A stretch of 8,644 nucleotides of DNA from Pseudomonadota bacterium (GCA_023433985.1 JAEYTN010000209.1:1-8644); one strand, 5' to 3'; positions 1 to 6,267 are shown, counted from the stretch's first letter. Notes: generated by a model from the letters alone, not told the origin. A program made the numbers and translations.

Positions 1-352
1 AGGCGTACCTGAGCGACACGAACGCGTCGCGGATGTCCTCGCGTTCGAGGAAGGCCGCTAGCACCAGCCCGTCGGGCAGCACCGAGGCCATGTCCTTGCT
101 CGAGTGGACGCCCAGGTCGATCTCCCCGGCAAGCAGCGCCGTCTCGATTTCCTTCGAGAACAGCCCTTTGCCGCCCGCCTCGCTGAGCGGCCGGTCGGTC
201 AGCCGGTCGCCGGTGGTGGTAAAGCTGCGGATCGCGATGGCATCGGTCGGCACGCCATGCGCCGCCGCCAGCAGCCGCTGCACTTCGTGCGCCTGCCACA
301 GCGCCAGCACCGAGCCGCGGGTACCGATGGTGAGCAGGGGGGCCGATTGCAT
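1..352 (-). CDS. hemC: Hydroxymethylbilane synthase (porphobilinogen deaminase), N-terminal part
   Basis: Cytosolic enzyme that joins four porphobilinogen units into hydroxymethylbilane, the linear precursor of uroporphyrinogen III in haem, sirohaem and cobalamin synthesis. Only the first 117 residues of about 310 are present; the frame is still open at base 1. Visible family motifs are [10 protein letters not shown] (residues 11-20), [11 protein letters not shown] (60-70), VHSSKDM (82-88), where D87 matches catalytic Asp84 of the E. coli enzyme, and EREDIRDAF (103-111). The usual Pro after KDM/KDV is Ala here. The dipyrromethane-cofactor Cys lies beyond the edge. The ATG at 350-352 was chosen because the TRGS motif follows at the normal distance. 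No clear Shine-Dalgarno precedes it, and a CTATAT-type -10 ends only about 14 bases upstream, so the leader may be very short. It is divergent from tsaD. Identification by motifs is firm. Confidence 0.95.
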   Translation of the reverse strand, partial: MQSAPLLTIGTRGSVLALWQAHEVQRLLAAAHGVPTDAIAIRSFTTTGDRLTDRPLSEAGGKGLFSKEIETALLAGEIDLGVHSSKDMASVLPDGLVLAAFLEREDIRDAFVSLRYA

Positions 353-421
353 TTCAGGACATACCTATATAGGCGAGAGCCGGGCCCGGCTTAACCCTAG
401 CGGCCCGGCCGGACAAGGTTC
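353..421. promoter_or_regulatory. Divergent hemC/tsaD intergenic region with two palindromes
   Basis: These 69 bases must hold the promoters of both hemC (-) and the tsaD operon (+). Seen directly: CCTATATAGG at 364-373, which can serve as a -10 element on either strand, and the perfect 14-bp palindrome AGCCGGGCCCGGCT at 378-391. On the minus strand TTAAGC (394-389) lies 17 bases from TATATA (371-366), a passable sigma-70 pair for hemC. No good -35 is evident for tsaD. An operator role for the palindrome is inference; in GC-rich DNA a 14-bp palindrome can occur by chance in a window this long. Confidence 0.45.
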
Positions 422-1483
422 ATGCGAGTTCTGGGCATCGAAACCAGCTGCGACGAAACCGCCGCCTCGATCGTCGAGCGCGGCGCGGACGGGCGCGCCA
501 CCATCCTTTCCAACGTCGTCCGCAGCCAGCTCGACGAGCACGCGGCCTTCGGCGGCGTCGTCCCCGAACTGGCGGCGCGGGCGCATGTGAGCTGGCTCGA
601 CCACATCATCGCCGAAGCGTCCGAGACCGCGGGCGTGCCGCTCGCCCAGGTCGATGCGATTGCCGCCACGGCCGGACCGGGCCTGATCGGCGGCGTGCTG
701 GTCGGATTGACCACCGCCAAGGCGCTGGCGGCCGCACTCGACAAGCCGCTGGTGGCGGTGAACCACCTCGAGGCGCATGCGCTCACCGCGCGGCTGACCG
801 ATGGCGTCGCCTTCCCCTACCTGATGTTGCTGGTCTCCGGCGGGCACAGCCAGTTCGTGCTTGTGCGCGGCGTGGGCGACTACCAGCGCTGGGGCACCAC
901 CATCGACGACGCGCTGGGCGAGGCCTTCGACAAGGTGGCGAAGCTGCTGGGGCTCGGCAATCCCGGCGGGCCGCAGGTCGAGAAGATGGCGCGCCTCGGC
1001 AACCCCGGCCGCTTCAGGTTCCCTCGTCCGCTGCTCAAGGAAGAGCGGCTCGATTTCTCCTTCTCGGGCCTGAAGACCGCGGTACGCCTCGCCGCCGAGC
1101 AGTACGCCCCCCTCGACGACCAGACCGTTGCCGACATCTGCGCCAGCTTCCAGCGCACCGTGGCCGAGATCGTCGCTACGCGGGCGAAGGCGGCGCTGGC
1201 GAGATACCGTGCGGAGTTGCCCGGCCACGACCCGGTGCTGGTGGTGGCAGGCGGCGTCGCCGCCAACCGCATCATTGGCACCGCCCTCCACGAGGCGGCC
1301 GAAGCGGCGGGTGCGCGGCTGGTAGTTCCGCCGGTGCCGCTGTGTACCGACAACGGCGCCATGGTGGCCTGGGCCGGGGCGGAGCGCCTGGCGCTCGGCG
1401 CCGCCGACCCGCTCGATTTCGCCGCCAGGGCGCGCTGGCCGCTCGACAGCGCCGACATGGGTCTATCCCACCATGGCGCTTGA
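422..1483 (+). CDS. tsaD: tRNA t6A37 threonylcarbamoyltransferase subunit TsaD
   Basis: Transfers the threonylcarbamoyl group from TC-AMP to A37 of tRNAs that read ANN codons, working with TsaB and TsaE in the cytosol (formerly Gcp/YgjD, misnamed O-sialoglycoprotein endopeptidase). The 353-aa length is normal. ASKHA-fold motifs appear in order: GIETSCDET (5-13), PELAARAH (48-55), NHLEAH (114-119, with metal ligands H115 and H119), SGGHS (139-143), [10 protein letters not shown] (162-171), DFSFSGLK (211-218), VAGGVAANR (275-283) and CTDNGAM (308-314, with metal ligand D310). All key residues are present, so it should be active. AAGG at 415-418 is a short-spaced ribosome site. It is the first gene of a four-gene run and its last 11 bases overlap gpsA, suggesting translational coupling. 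Identification is very secure. Confidence 0.97.
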   Translation: MRVLGIETSCDETAASIVERGADGRATILSNVVRSQLDEHAAFGGVVPELAARAHVSWLDHIIAEASETAGVPLAQVDAIAATAGPGLIGGVLVGLTTAKALAAALDKPLVAVNHLEAHALTARLTDGVAFPYLMLLVSGGHSQFVLVRGVGDYQRWGTTIDDALGEAFDKVAKLLGLGNPGGPQVEKMARLGNPGRFRFPRPLLKEERLDFSFSGLKTAVRLAAEQYAPLDDQTVADICASFQRTVAEIVATRAKAALARYRAELPGHDPVLVVAGGVAANRIIGTALHEAAEAAGARLVVPPVPLCTDNGAMVAWAGAERLALGAADPLDFAARARWPLDSADMGLSHHGA

Positions 1484-2441
1484 GCGCGTTGCAGTTGTCG
1501 GCGCCGGCGCCTGGGGCACCGCCCTGGCGCAAGCCGCCGCCATTGCCGGGCGCGAGGTGGTGCTGGTCGGCCGCGACCCGGCGGCCATTGCCGAGATCAA
1601 CGGCAAGCACACCAACAGCGCCCACCTGGGCCAGCAGCCGCTGTCGCCGGCCATCAGCGCCGCCCACGCCCTGCCCGATGCCGATATCGTCGTCCTCGCC
1701 GTGCCGGCGCAGGCCAGCCGCGAGGCGCTGCGGCAGCACGAGGCCGGGCTGCGCGGCAGGCCGGTGGTGCTCACGGCCAAGGGGCTCGAGCACGGCAGCC
1801 TCAAGCGGCAGAGCGAAGTGCTGGCCGAAGTGGCGCCGGCAGCCATTCCCTTCGTCCTTTCCGGCCCGAGCTTTGCCGCCGATGTCGCCGCCGGCCGTCC
1901 GACGGCAGTGACGCTGGCGGGCGACGACCCCGAGCTGACCTCCGATGTCGCGGCCGCGCTCGCCGGCCCGACCTTCCGCCTCTATGCCGCCGACGACCGG
2001 CTTGGCGTCGAGCTCGCCGGCGCGCTCAAGAACGTCTACGCGCTGGGTTGTGGCGCGGTCGAAGGCGCCGGCCTCGGCGCCTCGGCCCGCTCGGCAATGA
2101 TTGCGCGCGCCTTCGCCGAACTGACCCGGCTGGTGGTGCGGATGGGCGGCAGCGCCAGCACGCTCACCGGGCTCGCCGGACTCGGCGACCTCACGCTAAG
2201 CTGCACCTCGACGCAGTCGCGCAACTACCGCACCGGCATTGCGCTGGGCCGTGGCGAGAGCACCGCCGGCATCGGCCTCGCCGAAGGCGTCGCCACCGCG
2301 CCGGTGGCGAAGTCCCTGGCCGACCGGCTGGGCATCGACGCGCCGCTCATCGATGCGGTAAACCTGCTCCTCGCGGGGGGCGCCACCATCAACGAAATCG
2401 TCGCCGGCCTGATGTCGAGGCCGCTGAAGCGGGAGGACTGA
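1473..2441 (+). CDS. gpsA: NAD(P)+-dependent glycerol-3-phosphate dehydrogenase
   Basis: Reduces dihydroxyacetone phosphate to sn-glycerol-3-phosphate, the backbone donor for phospholipid synthesis; cytosolic. It is 322 aa, a usual length. The N-terminal Rossmann motif [10 protein letters not shown] (10-19) confirms the ATG start. Other landmarks are TAKGLE (101-106, K103), [11 protein letters not shown] (129-139), [10 protein letters not shown] (183-192, catalytic Lys K186), [12 protein letters not shown] (233-244, D239) and SRNYRTG (249-255, the R-N pair that contacts substrate phosphate). The gene starts inside the 3' end of tsaD (11-bp overlap) and ends two bases before the TTG of the next gene, so it sits in the middle of an operon. 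Pairing gpsA with tsaD is common in Hyphomicrobiales; no direct biochemical link between them is implied. No missing residue or frame problem was seen. Confidence 0.97.
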   Translation: MALERVAVVGAGAWGTALAQAAAIAGREVVLVGRDPAAIAEINGKHTNSAHLGQQPLSPAISAAHALPDADIVVLAVPAQASREALRQHEAGLRGRPVVLTAKGLEHGSLKRQSEVLAEVAPAAIPFVLSGPSFAADVAAGRPTAVTLAGDDPELTSDVAAALAGPTFRLYAADDRLGVELAGALKNVYALGCGAVEGAGLGASARSAMIARAFAELTRLVVRMGGSASTLTGLAGLGDLTLSCTSTQSRNYRTGIALGRGESTAGIGLAEGVATAPVAKSLADRLGIDAPLIDAVNLLLAGGATINEIVAGLMSRPLKRED

Positions 2442-2446
2442 CTTTG
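2432..2446 (+). promoter_or_regulatory. Ribosome binding site and TTG start of the YciI-like gene
   Basis: GGAGG at 2432-2436, inside the last codons of gpsA, is followed after 7 bases by TTG at 2444-2446. There is no ATG or GTG nearby in the right frame, and YciI-type proteins begin right at this point (M-L-F-A-L-I), so the TTG start is well supported. Confidence 0.8.
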
Positions 2447-2728
2447 CTTTTTGCCCTGATTGCCCATGACAAGCCCGGTGGGCTCGCCAAGCGCCAGGCG
2501 GTGCGCCCCGAGCACCTGAAGCACCTCGAGGCGCTGGGCGAGCGCGTGGTGCTCGCCGGTCCCTTCCTCGACGACAATGGCGACATGACCGGCACCTTCA
2601 TGGTGATCGAGGCCGAAAGCTATGCCGACGCCAAGTCAACCTTCGACCGCGATCCCTACATCCTCGAAGGCGTCTTCGATTCGGTCACCATCAAGCGCTG
2701 GAACCTGACCATCAACAAGACGAAGTGA
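2444..2728 (+). CDS. YciI-like (dimeric alpha/beta barrel) protein
   Basis: Small 94-aa protein of the YciI/YCII family, a ferredoxin-like alpha+beta fold that usually forms dimers. Its reaction is unknown; some relatives are dehalogenase or dehydrochlorinase-like, and the conserved His and Asp have been proposed as an active site. Seen here: strand FALIAHDKPG (3-12), H24 in RPEHLKHLEALG, the VVLAGPFLDD segment (35-44), the TFMVIEAESYADA core (51-63) and FDRDPYILEGVFDSV (67-81, with conserved DP at 70-71). The start is TTG, fixed by an upstream GGAGG. It follows gpsA by two bases and precedes the EVE gene by ten, so it is almost certainly co-transcribed and probably coupled to gpsA translation. 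No catalytic function can be assigned from the sequence. Confidence 0.88.
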   Translation: MLFALIAHDKPGGLAKRQAVRPEHLKHLEALGERVVLAGPFLDDNGDMTGTFMVIEAESYADAKSTFDRDPYILEGVFDSVTIKRWNLTINKTK

Positions 2729-2738
2729 GGTCGTCGCC

Positions 2739-3164
2739 ATGGCCTACTGGCTGATGAAGTCCGAGCCCGACGTGAACTCCTACGACGACGTGGTGAACCG
2801 CGGCGTTCCCGAGGAATGGCACGGCGTGCGCAACTACACCGCCCGCAACAACATGAAGGCGATGCAGCTGGGCGACCGCGCCTTCTTCTATCACTCCAAT
2901 ATCGGCAAGGAGATCGTCGGCATCATCGAGGTGGTGGCGCTGGCGCACCCCGATTCCACCGCCGAGCCGAACGAGAAGGGCAAGGTGGTGTGGGAATGCG
3001 TCGACGTCATCCCCGTCGGCAAATTGCCCCGCCCGGTGACCCTGGCCGAAATCAAGGCCACCCCCGAGCTCGCCGACATGGAACTGGTGCGCCTCTCCCG
3101 CCTGTCCGTCTCCCGGGTCACCGACGCCGAGTGGAAGCTCCTCTGCAAGATGGGCGGGCTCTAG
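2739..3164 (+). CDS. EVE-domain (THYN1-like, PUA-related) protein
   Basis: A single-domain 141-aa EVE protein, cytosolic by lack of any signal or membrane segment. EVE domains belong to the PUA-like superfamily, and some bind modified bases in nucleic acid; the target of the bacterial stand-alone form is not settled. Hallmarks are the N-terminal YWLMKSEPD (3-11), W27-HGVRNYTARNNMKAMQLGD (28-46), FFYHSN (49-54), the GIIEVV strand (61-66) and VRLSRLSVSRVTDAEW (117-132). GAGG at 2727-2730, overlapping the stop of the YciI gene, sits 8 bases before the ATG. It is the last gene of the tsaD operon. Sharing a transcript with a tRNA-modifying enzyme suggests, by inference only, a role in recognising modified RNA. 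No usual terminator follows; the next 120 bases contain a two-hairpin repeat. Confidence 0.92.
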   Translation: MAYWLMKSEPDVNSYDDVVNRGVPEEWHGVRNYTARNNMKAMQLGDRAFFYHSNIGKEIVGIIEVVALAHPDSTAEPNEKGKVVWECVDVIPVGKLPRPVTLAEIKATPELADMELVRLSRLSVSRVTDAEWKLLCKMGGL

Positions 3165-3215
3165 GCGCCAGGGCCCTCGACCAGCCCTTCGTTCCCGAGG
3201 CGCTGACCCCTCCGT

Positions 3216-3273
3216 GATCCCCCACCGCGCTAGTGGGGAAGGGGACCAGCCGCAGGCTCTGGTGGAAGGGGGC
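3216..3273. repeat. Two-hairpin dispersed repeat, copy 1
   Basis: Lies between the convergent ends of the EVE gene and the small gene at 3289. Order of parts: GATC, hairpin 1 with arms CCCCAC (3220-3225) and GTGGGG (3233-3238) and a 7-base loop, linker AAGGGGACCA, then hairpin 2 with ACCAGCC (3245-3251), loop GCA, and GGCT plus GGT interrupted by a CT bulge (3255-3263), ending GAAGGGGGC (3265-3273). A second copy with the same order is at 8528-8582. It is REP/BIME-like in build. A role as a 3' end or RNA-stability element is inference; there is no T-run typical of an intrinsic terminator. Confidence 0.8.
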
Positions 3274-3288
3274 GTGCGGCCTCCGCCC

Positions 3289-3603
3289 TTACCCTCGCTG
3301 GTTGCCGTCGCGCGGCACGAACTCGTAGTAGTCGTCGAGCACACCCGGCCGCTCGTCTTCCACCAGCAGGCCGAAATTCTGGCCGTCGAATTCCTTGAAC
3401 CAGTCGTCCCAGTCGACGAGGTCGAGCCCCCCGATCCGGTCGCCATACTGGTTCTCGCCGGCGTTGAGCGCCATCTGGTCGAACACGATGCGCAGCACCG
3501 GGGCGCCGGGTACTCCGGTCGGGCGGTCCTCGATCGCCGGGTTGCCGGAGCGGGCCGCGGCCCACTGGCGGATTTCCTCGTGATCGGTCAGCACCTGGGT
3601 CAT
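3289..3603 (-). CDS. Small acidic hypothetical protein, paralogue of the gene at 5004-5300
   Basis: A 104-aa protein of unknown function with no signal peptide, membrane segment or cysteine; it is clearly acidic. I cannot name its family. Its pattern is H8-x2-I11-x2-W14-x3-R18-x-G20-x-P22-A23-I24, then a hydrophobic strand (VLRIVF, 36-41), W65-x2-W68-x2-E71-F72-D73-x-Q75-N76, and Y93-E-F-x2-R98 near the end. The same pattern at nearly the same positions occurs in the 98-aa protein at 5004-5300, so the two are homologous. The ATG at 3601-3603 was chosen because homology begins just after it and AGAAAGG (3619-3613) is a usable ribosome site; the frame stays open upstream to 3882 but that part runs into the GGDEF gene. 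It is divergent from the cyclase gene. That it is real rests on the paralogy. Confidence 0.82.
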   Translation of the reverse strand: MTQVLTDHEEIRQWAAARSGNPAIEDRPTGVPGAPVLRIVFDQMALNAGENQYGDRIGGLDLVDWDDWFKEFDGQNFGLLVEDERPGVLDDYYEFVPRDGNQRG

Positions 3604-3637
3604 CGTGTCTTGCCTTTCTCGCTTTGACGCTGGGGCC

Positions 3638-3666
3638 AGCATAGCCGTTTTGGCCCACCGGCTTAA
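3638..3666 (-). promoter_or_regulatory. Candidate promoter of the small gene at 3289-3603
   Basis: On the minus strand TTAAGC (3666-3661) is separated by 17 bases from TATGCT (3643-3638), 34 bases before the ATG. It has the same -35 hexamer and spacing as the proposed hemC promoter. The fit to consensus is only moderate, so this is tentative. Confidence 0.35.
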
Positions 3667-3781
3667 GTGCCTCGAACGGCAACGGTTCCGCCGGAAATTG
3701 CGGCGTCGGGACACGTGCCGCATTAACTTCTTCTTCTGCTTGCGGCTCATACATTGCGCCCGATAAGGACGCAGAACCCGA

Positions 3782-4999
3782 ATGGCCGGCGCGAGCTTCA
3801 TCCTCGCCATCAACCTGTTCATCGCAGCGCTGTTTGCGCTCGCGTTCTTCCTCATTGCCGCCACCAACCGCAATGACGGCACGCCGCGCTGGTTCGCCCT
3901 CGCCTACTGCTTTGGCCTGCTCTACATCGGCGCCGAGATCATCCTGCCGATCCAGGTCAACGCCCGGCTGACCTACACTGCCGGCTTTGCGGCCTTCCTC
4001 GGCGCCGTGAGCTCGGTGACGGTTGGCGTCGCCTCGCGCTATCGTCAGCCGATACCCTGCATCCTCATCGGCGTCACCGCTGTGCTGTCGATCCTTGCCA
4101 ACTGGTTCGCCTACGATATCGGCCGCGACTCGGCGCTTCGGATGTTCGCCTACCAGGCGCCCTACGCCTTGATGCAGGCGATCGCCGCGCTGCTGATCTG
4201 GCGCTCGCGCCGGCGCCAGCCGATCGATGTGGCGCTGATGTTCCTGTTCGGCCTGAGCGTACTGCAGTTCCTCTCCAAGCCACTCGTGGCCCAGCTGACC
4301 GGCGGCGCCGGCGACTTCGCGCAGAGCTACATCGCCACCACCTACGCGCTCTACTCGCAGTCCGCGGGCGCCATCCTCCAGGTGGCGGTAGGCCTGCTGA
4401 TGCTGATGCTGCTGGTGCGCGACATGCTGGTCGAGATCACCGCCCGCTCCGAGACCGATCCGCTCTCGTCGCTGCTCAACCGCCGCGGCTTCGAGGAGCG
4501 CGCCGTCGCGGCCCTGGCCGCCGCAACGCAGCACGGCATGTCCGTGTCGCTGGTCGCGAGCGACCTCGACAACTTCAAGGCCATCAACGACGGTTTCGGC
4601 CACGAAACCGGCGACCAGGTGATCATTGCCTTCGCCAACCTGCTCGCGGCCGATCCGCCGCCCAAGTCGGTGGTCTGCCGGATGGGCGGGGAGGAGTTCG
4701 CCGTGCTGCTGCCGGGCGCCAATCTCGCGGCGGCGCGCCTCTACGCCGAGAGCCTGCGCGCGGCCTTCGCCAGCCTGCCGATCGGCGCGCTCCCCGCGCA
4801 TATGCAGGTAACGGCGAGCTTCGGTGTCGCCGAATACGATGGGTTGGAGAGCCTCTCGGACCTGCGCCGCCGGGCTGACGCCGCGCTCTATGTCAGCAAG
4901 CGCGGCGGCCGCGACCGGGTCAGCATCGCGGCCGATCCGGATGCCGACGCCATGCCGGCGCATCCTCTCGCGGGGACGACGGCGATGCGCCGGGCCTGA
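3782..4999 (+). CDS. Membrane-anchored diguanylate cyclase (GGDEF domain)
   Basis: Predicted to make cyclic di-GMP from two GTP at the inner membrane. The first half (about 5-216) is hydrophobic, with some seven membrane segments near 5-27, 37-57, 65-87, 90-111, 128-140, 148-172 and 183-212; it is a likely sensor region of no type I can name. The GGDEF domain (about 222-385) has TDPLSSLLNRRGF (225-237), DLDNFKAINDGFGH (261-274, metal ligand D261 and guanine contacts N269/D270), the active-site GGEEF (302-306), SFGVAEY (346-352) and a closing ADAALYVSKRGGRDRV (365-380). The inhibitory I-site RxxD expected at 293-296 is P-P-K-S, so product inhibition at that site is probably absent. The start follows AAGGA (3765-3769). 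It converges on the gene at 5004 with only 4 bases between. No EAL domain is present. Confidence 0.93.
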   Translation: MAGASFILAINLFIAALFALAFFLIAATNRNDGTPRWFALAYCFGLLYIGAEIILPIQVNARLTYTAGFAAFLGAVSSVTVGVASRYRQPIPCILIGVTAVLSILANWFAYDIGRDSALRMFAYQAPYALMQAIAALLIWRSRRRQPIDVALMFLFGLSVLQFLSKPLVAQLTGGAGDFAQSYIATTYALYSQSAGAILQVAVGLLMLMLLVRDMLVEITARSETDPLSSLLNRRGFEERAVAALAAATQHGMSVSLVASDLDNFKAINDGFGHETGDQVIIAFANLLAADPPPKSVVCRMGGEEFAVLLPGANLAAARLYAESLRAAFASLPIGALPAHMQVTASFGVAEYDGLESLSDLRRRADAALYVSKRGGRDRVSIAADPDADAMPAHPLAGTTAMRRA

Positions 5000-5003
5000 G
5001 AGC

Positions 5004-5300
5004 TCAGTTCAGCTCGCGGCGCTCGATGAACTCGTAGCTCGGCTGCTTTTCGCCGGTGACGCGCAGCGCGAGGTTCTGGCGGTCCAGCTCCGCCAGCCAG
5101 GCGCTCCACGAGACGGGGCTCATGCCGTCGTCCTGGCTCGGCGTCTGCGTCGGCGGCGCCTGTTCGCGCGAAAAGCTCAACGTCAGTTTCGACTTCATCA
5201 TCCCCATCCGGTCACGGATGCGGCTGATGGCGGGCTGCCCCTTGCGGGCGCTGACCCAGTTCTGGATGTCGCTATGCTGTACGAGTGTATGGGTGTTCAT
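5004..5300 (-). CDS. Small hypothetical protein, stress-promoter-linked paralogue of 3289-3603
   Basis: A 98-aa protein of unknown function and unrecognised family, soluble by appearance. It shares with the protein at 3289-3603 H9-x2-I12-x2-W15-x3-R19-x-G21-x-P23-A24-I25, a hydrophobic LTLSF strand (39-43), W65-x2-W68-x2-E71-x-D73-x-Q75-N76 and Y89-E-F-x2-R94. The middle (44-62) is polar, P/Q/T-rich and likely a loop. The ATG at 5298-5300 is fixed by an excellent ribosome site, GGGGAGG (5313-5307), six bases away; the frame continues upstream to 5375 but without family similarity. A GGAAC-N16-CGTT element directly upstream predicts control by the EcfG general stress sigma factor. Its stop lies 4 bases from that of the convergent diguanylate cyclase gene. 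Function cannot be stated; being a real gene is well supported by homology, RBS and promoter. Confidence 0.87.
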   Translation of the reverse strand: MNTHTLVQHSDIQNWVSARKGQPAISRIRDRMGMMKSKLTLSFSREQAPPTQTPSQDDGMSPVSWSAWLAELDRQNLALRVTGEKQPSYEFIERRELN

Positions 5301-5324
5301 GACAGGCCTCCCCTCAGATGCCGC

Positions 5325-5349
5325 AACGAACGATTGTCGACTTGGTTCC
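5325..5349 (-). promoter_or_regulatory. Candidate EcfG (general stress response) promoter
   Basis: On the minus strand GGAAC (5349-5345), 16 bases, then CGTT (5328-5325), matching the alphaproteobacterial EcfG consensus GGAAC-N16/17-CGTT exactly in both boxes and spacing. A start site some 6-8 bases on (near 5318) would give a leader of about 18 bases holding the GGGGAGG ribosome site of the gene at 5004-5300. Boxes and spacing are seen; assignment to EcfG follows the published consensus. Confidence 0.7.
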
Positions 5350-5382
5350 TCGCCGCATCGACCGTCCGACGGCATTGTGTCC

Positions 5383-5400
5383 GCAATAGGAACCTATCGC
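5383..5400. repeat. 18-bp near-perfect dyad upstream of the 5004-5300 gene
   Basis: GC-A-ATAGG-AA-CCTAT-C-GC: seven of eight arm positions pair around a central AA. It lies 34 bases upstream of the candidate EcfG -35 box, in the gap between deoD and the small gene. It could be an operator, but nothing links it to a known regulator. Confidence 0.4.
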
Positions 5401-5413
5401 ACTAACCTGTGAG

Positions 5414-5445
5414 TTACGTGACGGGACGACCCCGTCGCGACGTAA
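5414..5445. repeat. Inverted repeat downstream of deoD
   Basis: Arms TTACGT (5414-5419) plus GACGGG (5420-5425), a 5-base loop, then CCCGTC (5431-5436), a 3-base bulge GCG and ACGTAA (5440-5445). Twelve base pairs in all. It starts about 50 bases after the deoD stop in the deoD reading direction. No T-run follows on that strand, so an intrinsic terminator is doubtful; a transcript-end stabilising hairpin is possible. A smaller 5-bp stem (AGCCG/CGGCT, 5464-5478) lies between it and deoD. Confidence 0.45.
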
Positions 5446-5497
5446 TCGGGAGCTGTTTTGCCGAGCCGATTCGCGGCTTCCCACTTGGCCCGGCGCG

Positions 5498-6211
5498 CTA
5501 TGCGGCAACCGCCACGTCGAGCGCCAGCGTGATCATTTCCTTCAGCGAACTCTGCCGCTCGTCGGCGGAAAGCTCGGCATGGGTGATGAGGCAGTCCGTC
5601 ATCGTGCAGATGGCGAGCGCCTGCCGCTCGAAGCGTGCCGCGAGCGTGTAGAGCGCCGCCGCCTCCATCTCTACCCCGAGGATCCCGTGCGCCGGCAGCC
5701 GGCCATATCCCGCCAGTCCCGGCTCGATGTGGTAGAAGATGTCTGACGAGAGCATGTTGCCAACGTGGTACCGCATTCCCGCCTGCTCGGCCCGCTCCAC
5801 CGAGTCCCGCAGCAGCGCGAAATCGGCGATCGGGGCGAAGCTGAACGGCGTGAACGCGTCGCGCACGATGGCGCTGTCGGTGGTCGCGCCCTGCGCGATG
5901 ATGAGATCCCGCACCTTCACCTTGGCGTTGAGCCCGCCGCAGGTTCCGACGCGGATCAGCTTCTTGAGCCCGTAGACGTTGATCAGCTCGTGCACGTAGA
6001 TGGACAGGGAGGGCTGCCCCATGCCGGTCGCCTGCACCGAGACGGGCTTGCCCTTCCACTTGCCGGTGAAACCGAGGCAGTTGCGCACCGAGTTCACTTG
6101 GCGCGCTTCCTCGAAGAAGTTCTCGGCGATCCACTTGGCGCGCAGCGGGTCGCCCGGCAGCAGCACGGCTTCGGCATAATCGCCCGGCTTGGCGTGGTTG
6201 TGGGGGGTCAT
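5498..6211 (-). CDS. deoD: Purine nucleoside phosphorylase, DeoD type
   Basis: Splits purine (deoxy)ribonucleosides with phosphate into base and (deoxy)ribose-1-phosphate, for purine salvage; cytosolic, hexameric in the family. The 237 aa align with E. coli DeoD over the whole length. Phosphate ligands R24 (in LLPGDPLRAK), R43 and R87 (IRVGTCGG) fall at the same numbers as in E. coli. Also present are H4, GMGQPSLSIY (63-72), VEMEAAALY (180-188, ribose/base contacts) and the catalytic Asp in TMTDCLIT (D206) with its partner Arg in DERQSS (R219). The ATG at 6209-6211 has AGGAGG (6223-6218) six bases upstream; an earlier in-frame ATG at 6233-6235 lacks this. It lies 56 bases downstream of the SDR gene on the same strand, so partial co-transcription is possible. 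No other deo genes are nearby. Confidence 0.95.
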   Translation of the reverse strand: MTPHNHAKPGDYAEAVLLPGDPLRAKWIAENFFEEARQVNSVRNCLGFTGKWKGKPVSVQATGMGQPSLSIYVHELINVYGLKKLIRVGTCGGLNAKVKVRDLIIAQGATTDSAIVRDAFTPFSFAPIADFALLRDSVERAEQAGMRYHVGNMLSSDIFYHIEPGLAGYGRLPAHGILGVEMEAAALYTLAARFERQALAICTMTDCLITHAELSADERQSSLKEMITLALDVAVAA

Positions 6212-6267
6212 GGGCAGCCTCCTGTTTTGAGGCAAGGCGTAGCCGCCCGCGCTCCGCGCTGCAAGGG

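Noticed and set aside
33..590. Plus-strand frame over hemC and the start of tsaD
   Set aside because: It is antisense to the clearly recognisable hemC and crosses the divergent promoter region; the product is Ser/Pro/Arg-rich without motifs.
365..1291. 308-codon antisense frame over tsaD
   Set aside because: It lies opposite a full-length TsaD with every key motif, and its composition is that of a shadow frame.
3665..3689. Possible EcfG promoter for the gene at 3289-3603
   Set aside because: GGAAC is present (3689-3685, minus), but at 16 bases the -10 reads ACTT and at 17 CTTA, not CGTT.
3230..4963. 577-codon open frame on the minus strand opposite the GGDEF gene
   Set aside because: It mirrors the GGDEF gene and runs past the small gene's true start. 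The translation is low-complexity and rich in R, G, A, E and H, typical of antisense frames in GC-rich DNA, with no domain seen.
5464..5478. AGCCG/CGGCT stem as the deoD terminator
   Set aside because: In the deoD direction it is followed by A residues, not T, and the stem has only 5 bp.
6242..6264. Own promoter for deoD (TTGCAG-N17-TACGCC)
   Set aside because: The -10 match is poor. With the SDR stop only 56 bases away, co-transcription is as likely, so it was not listed as a feature.
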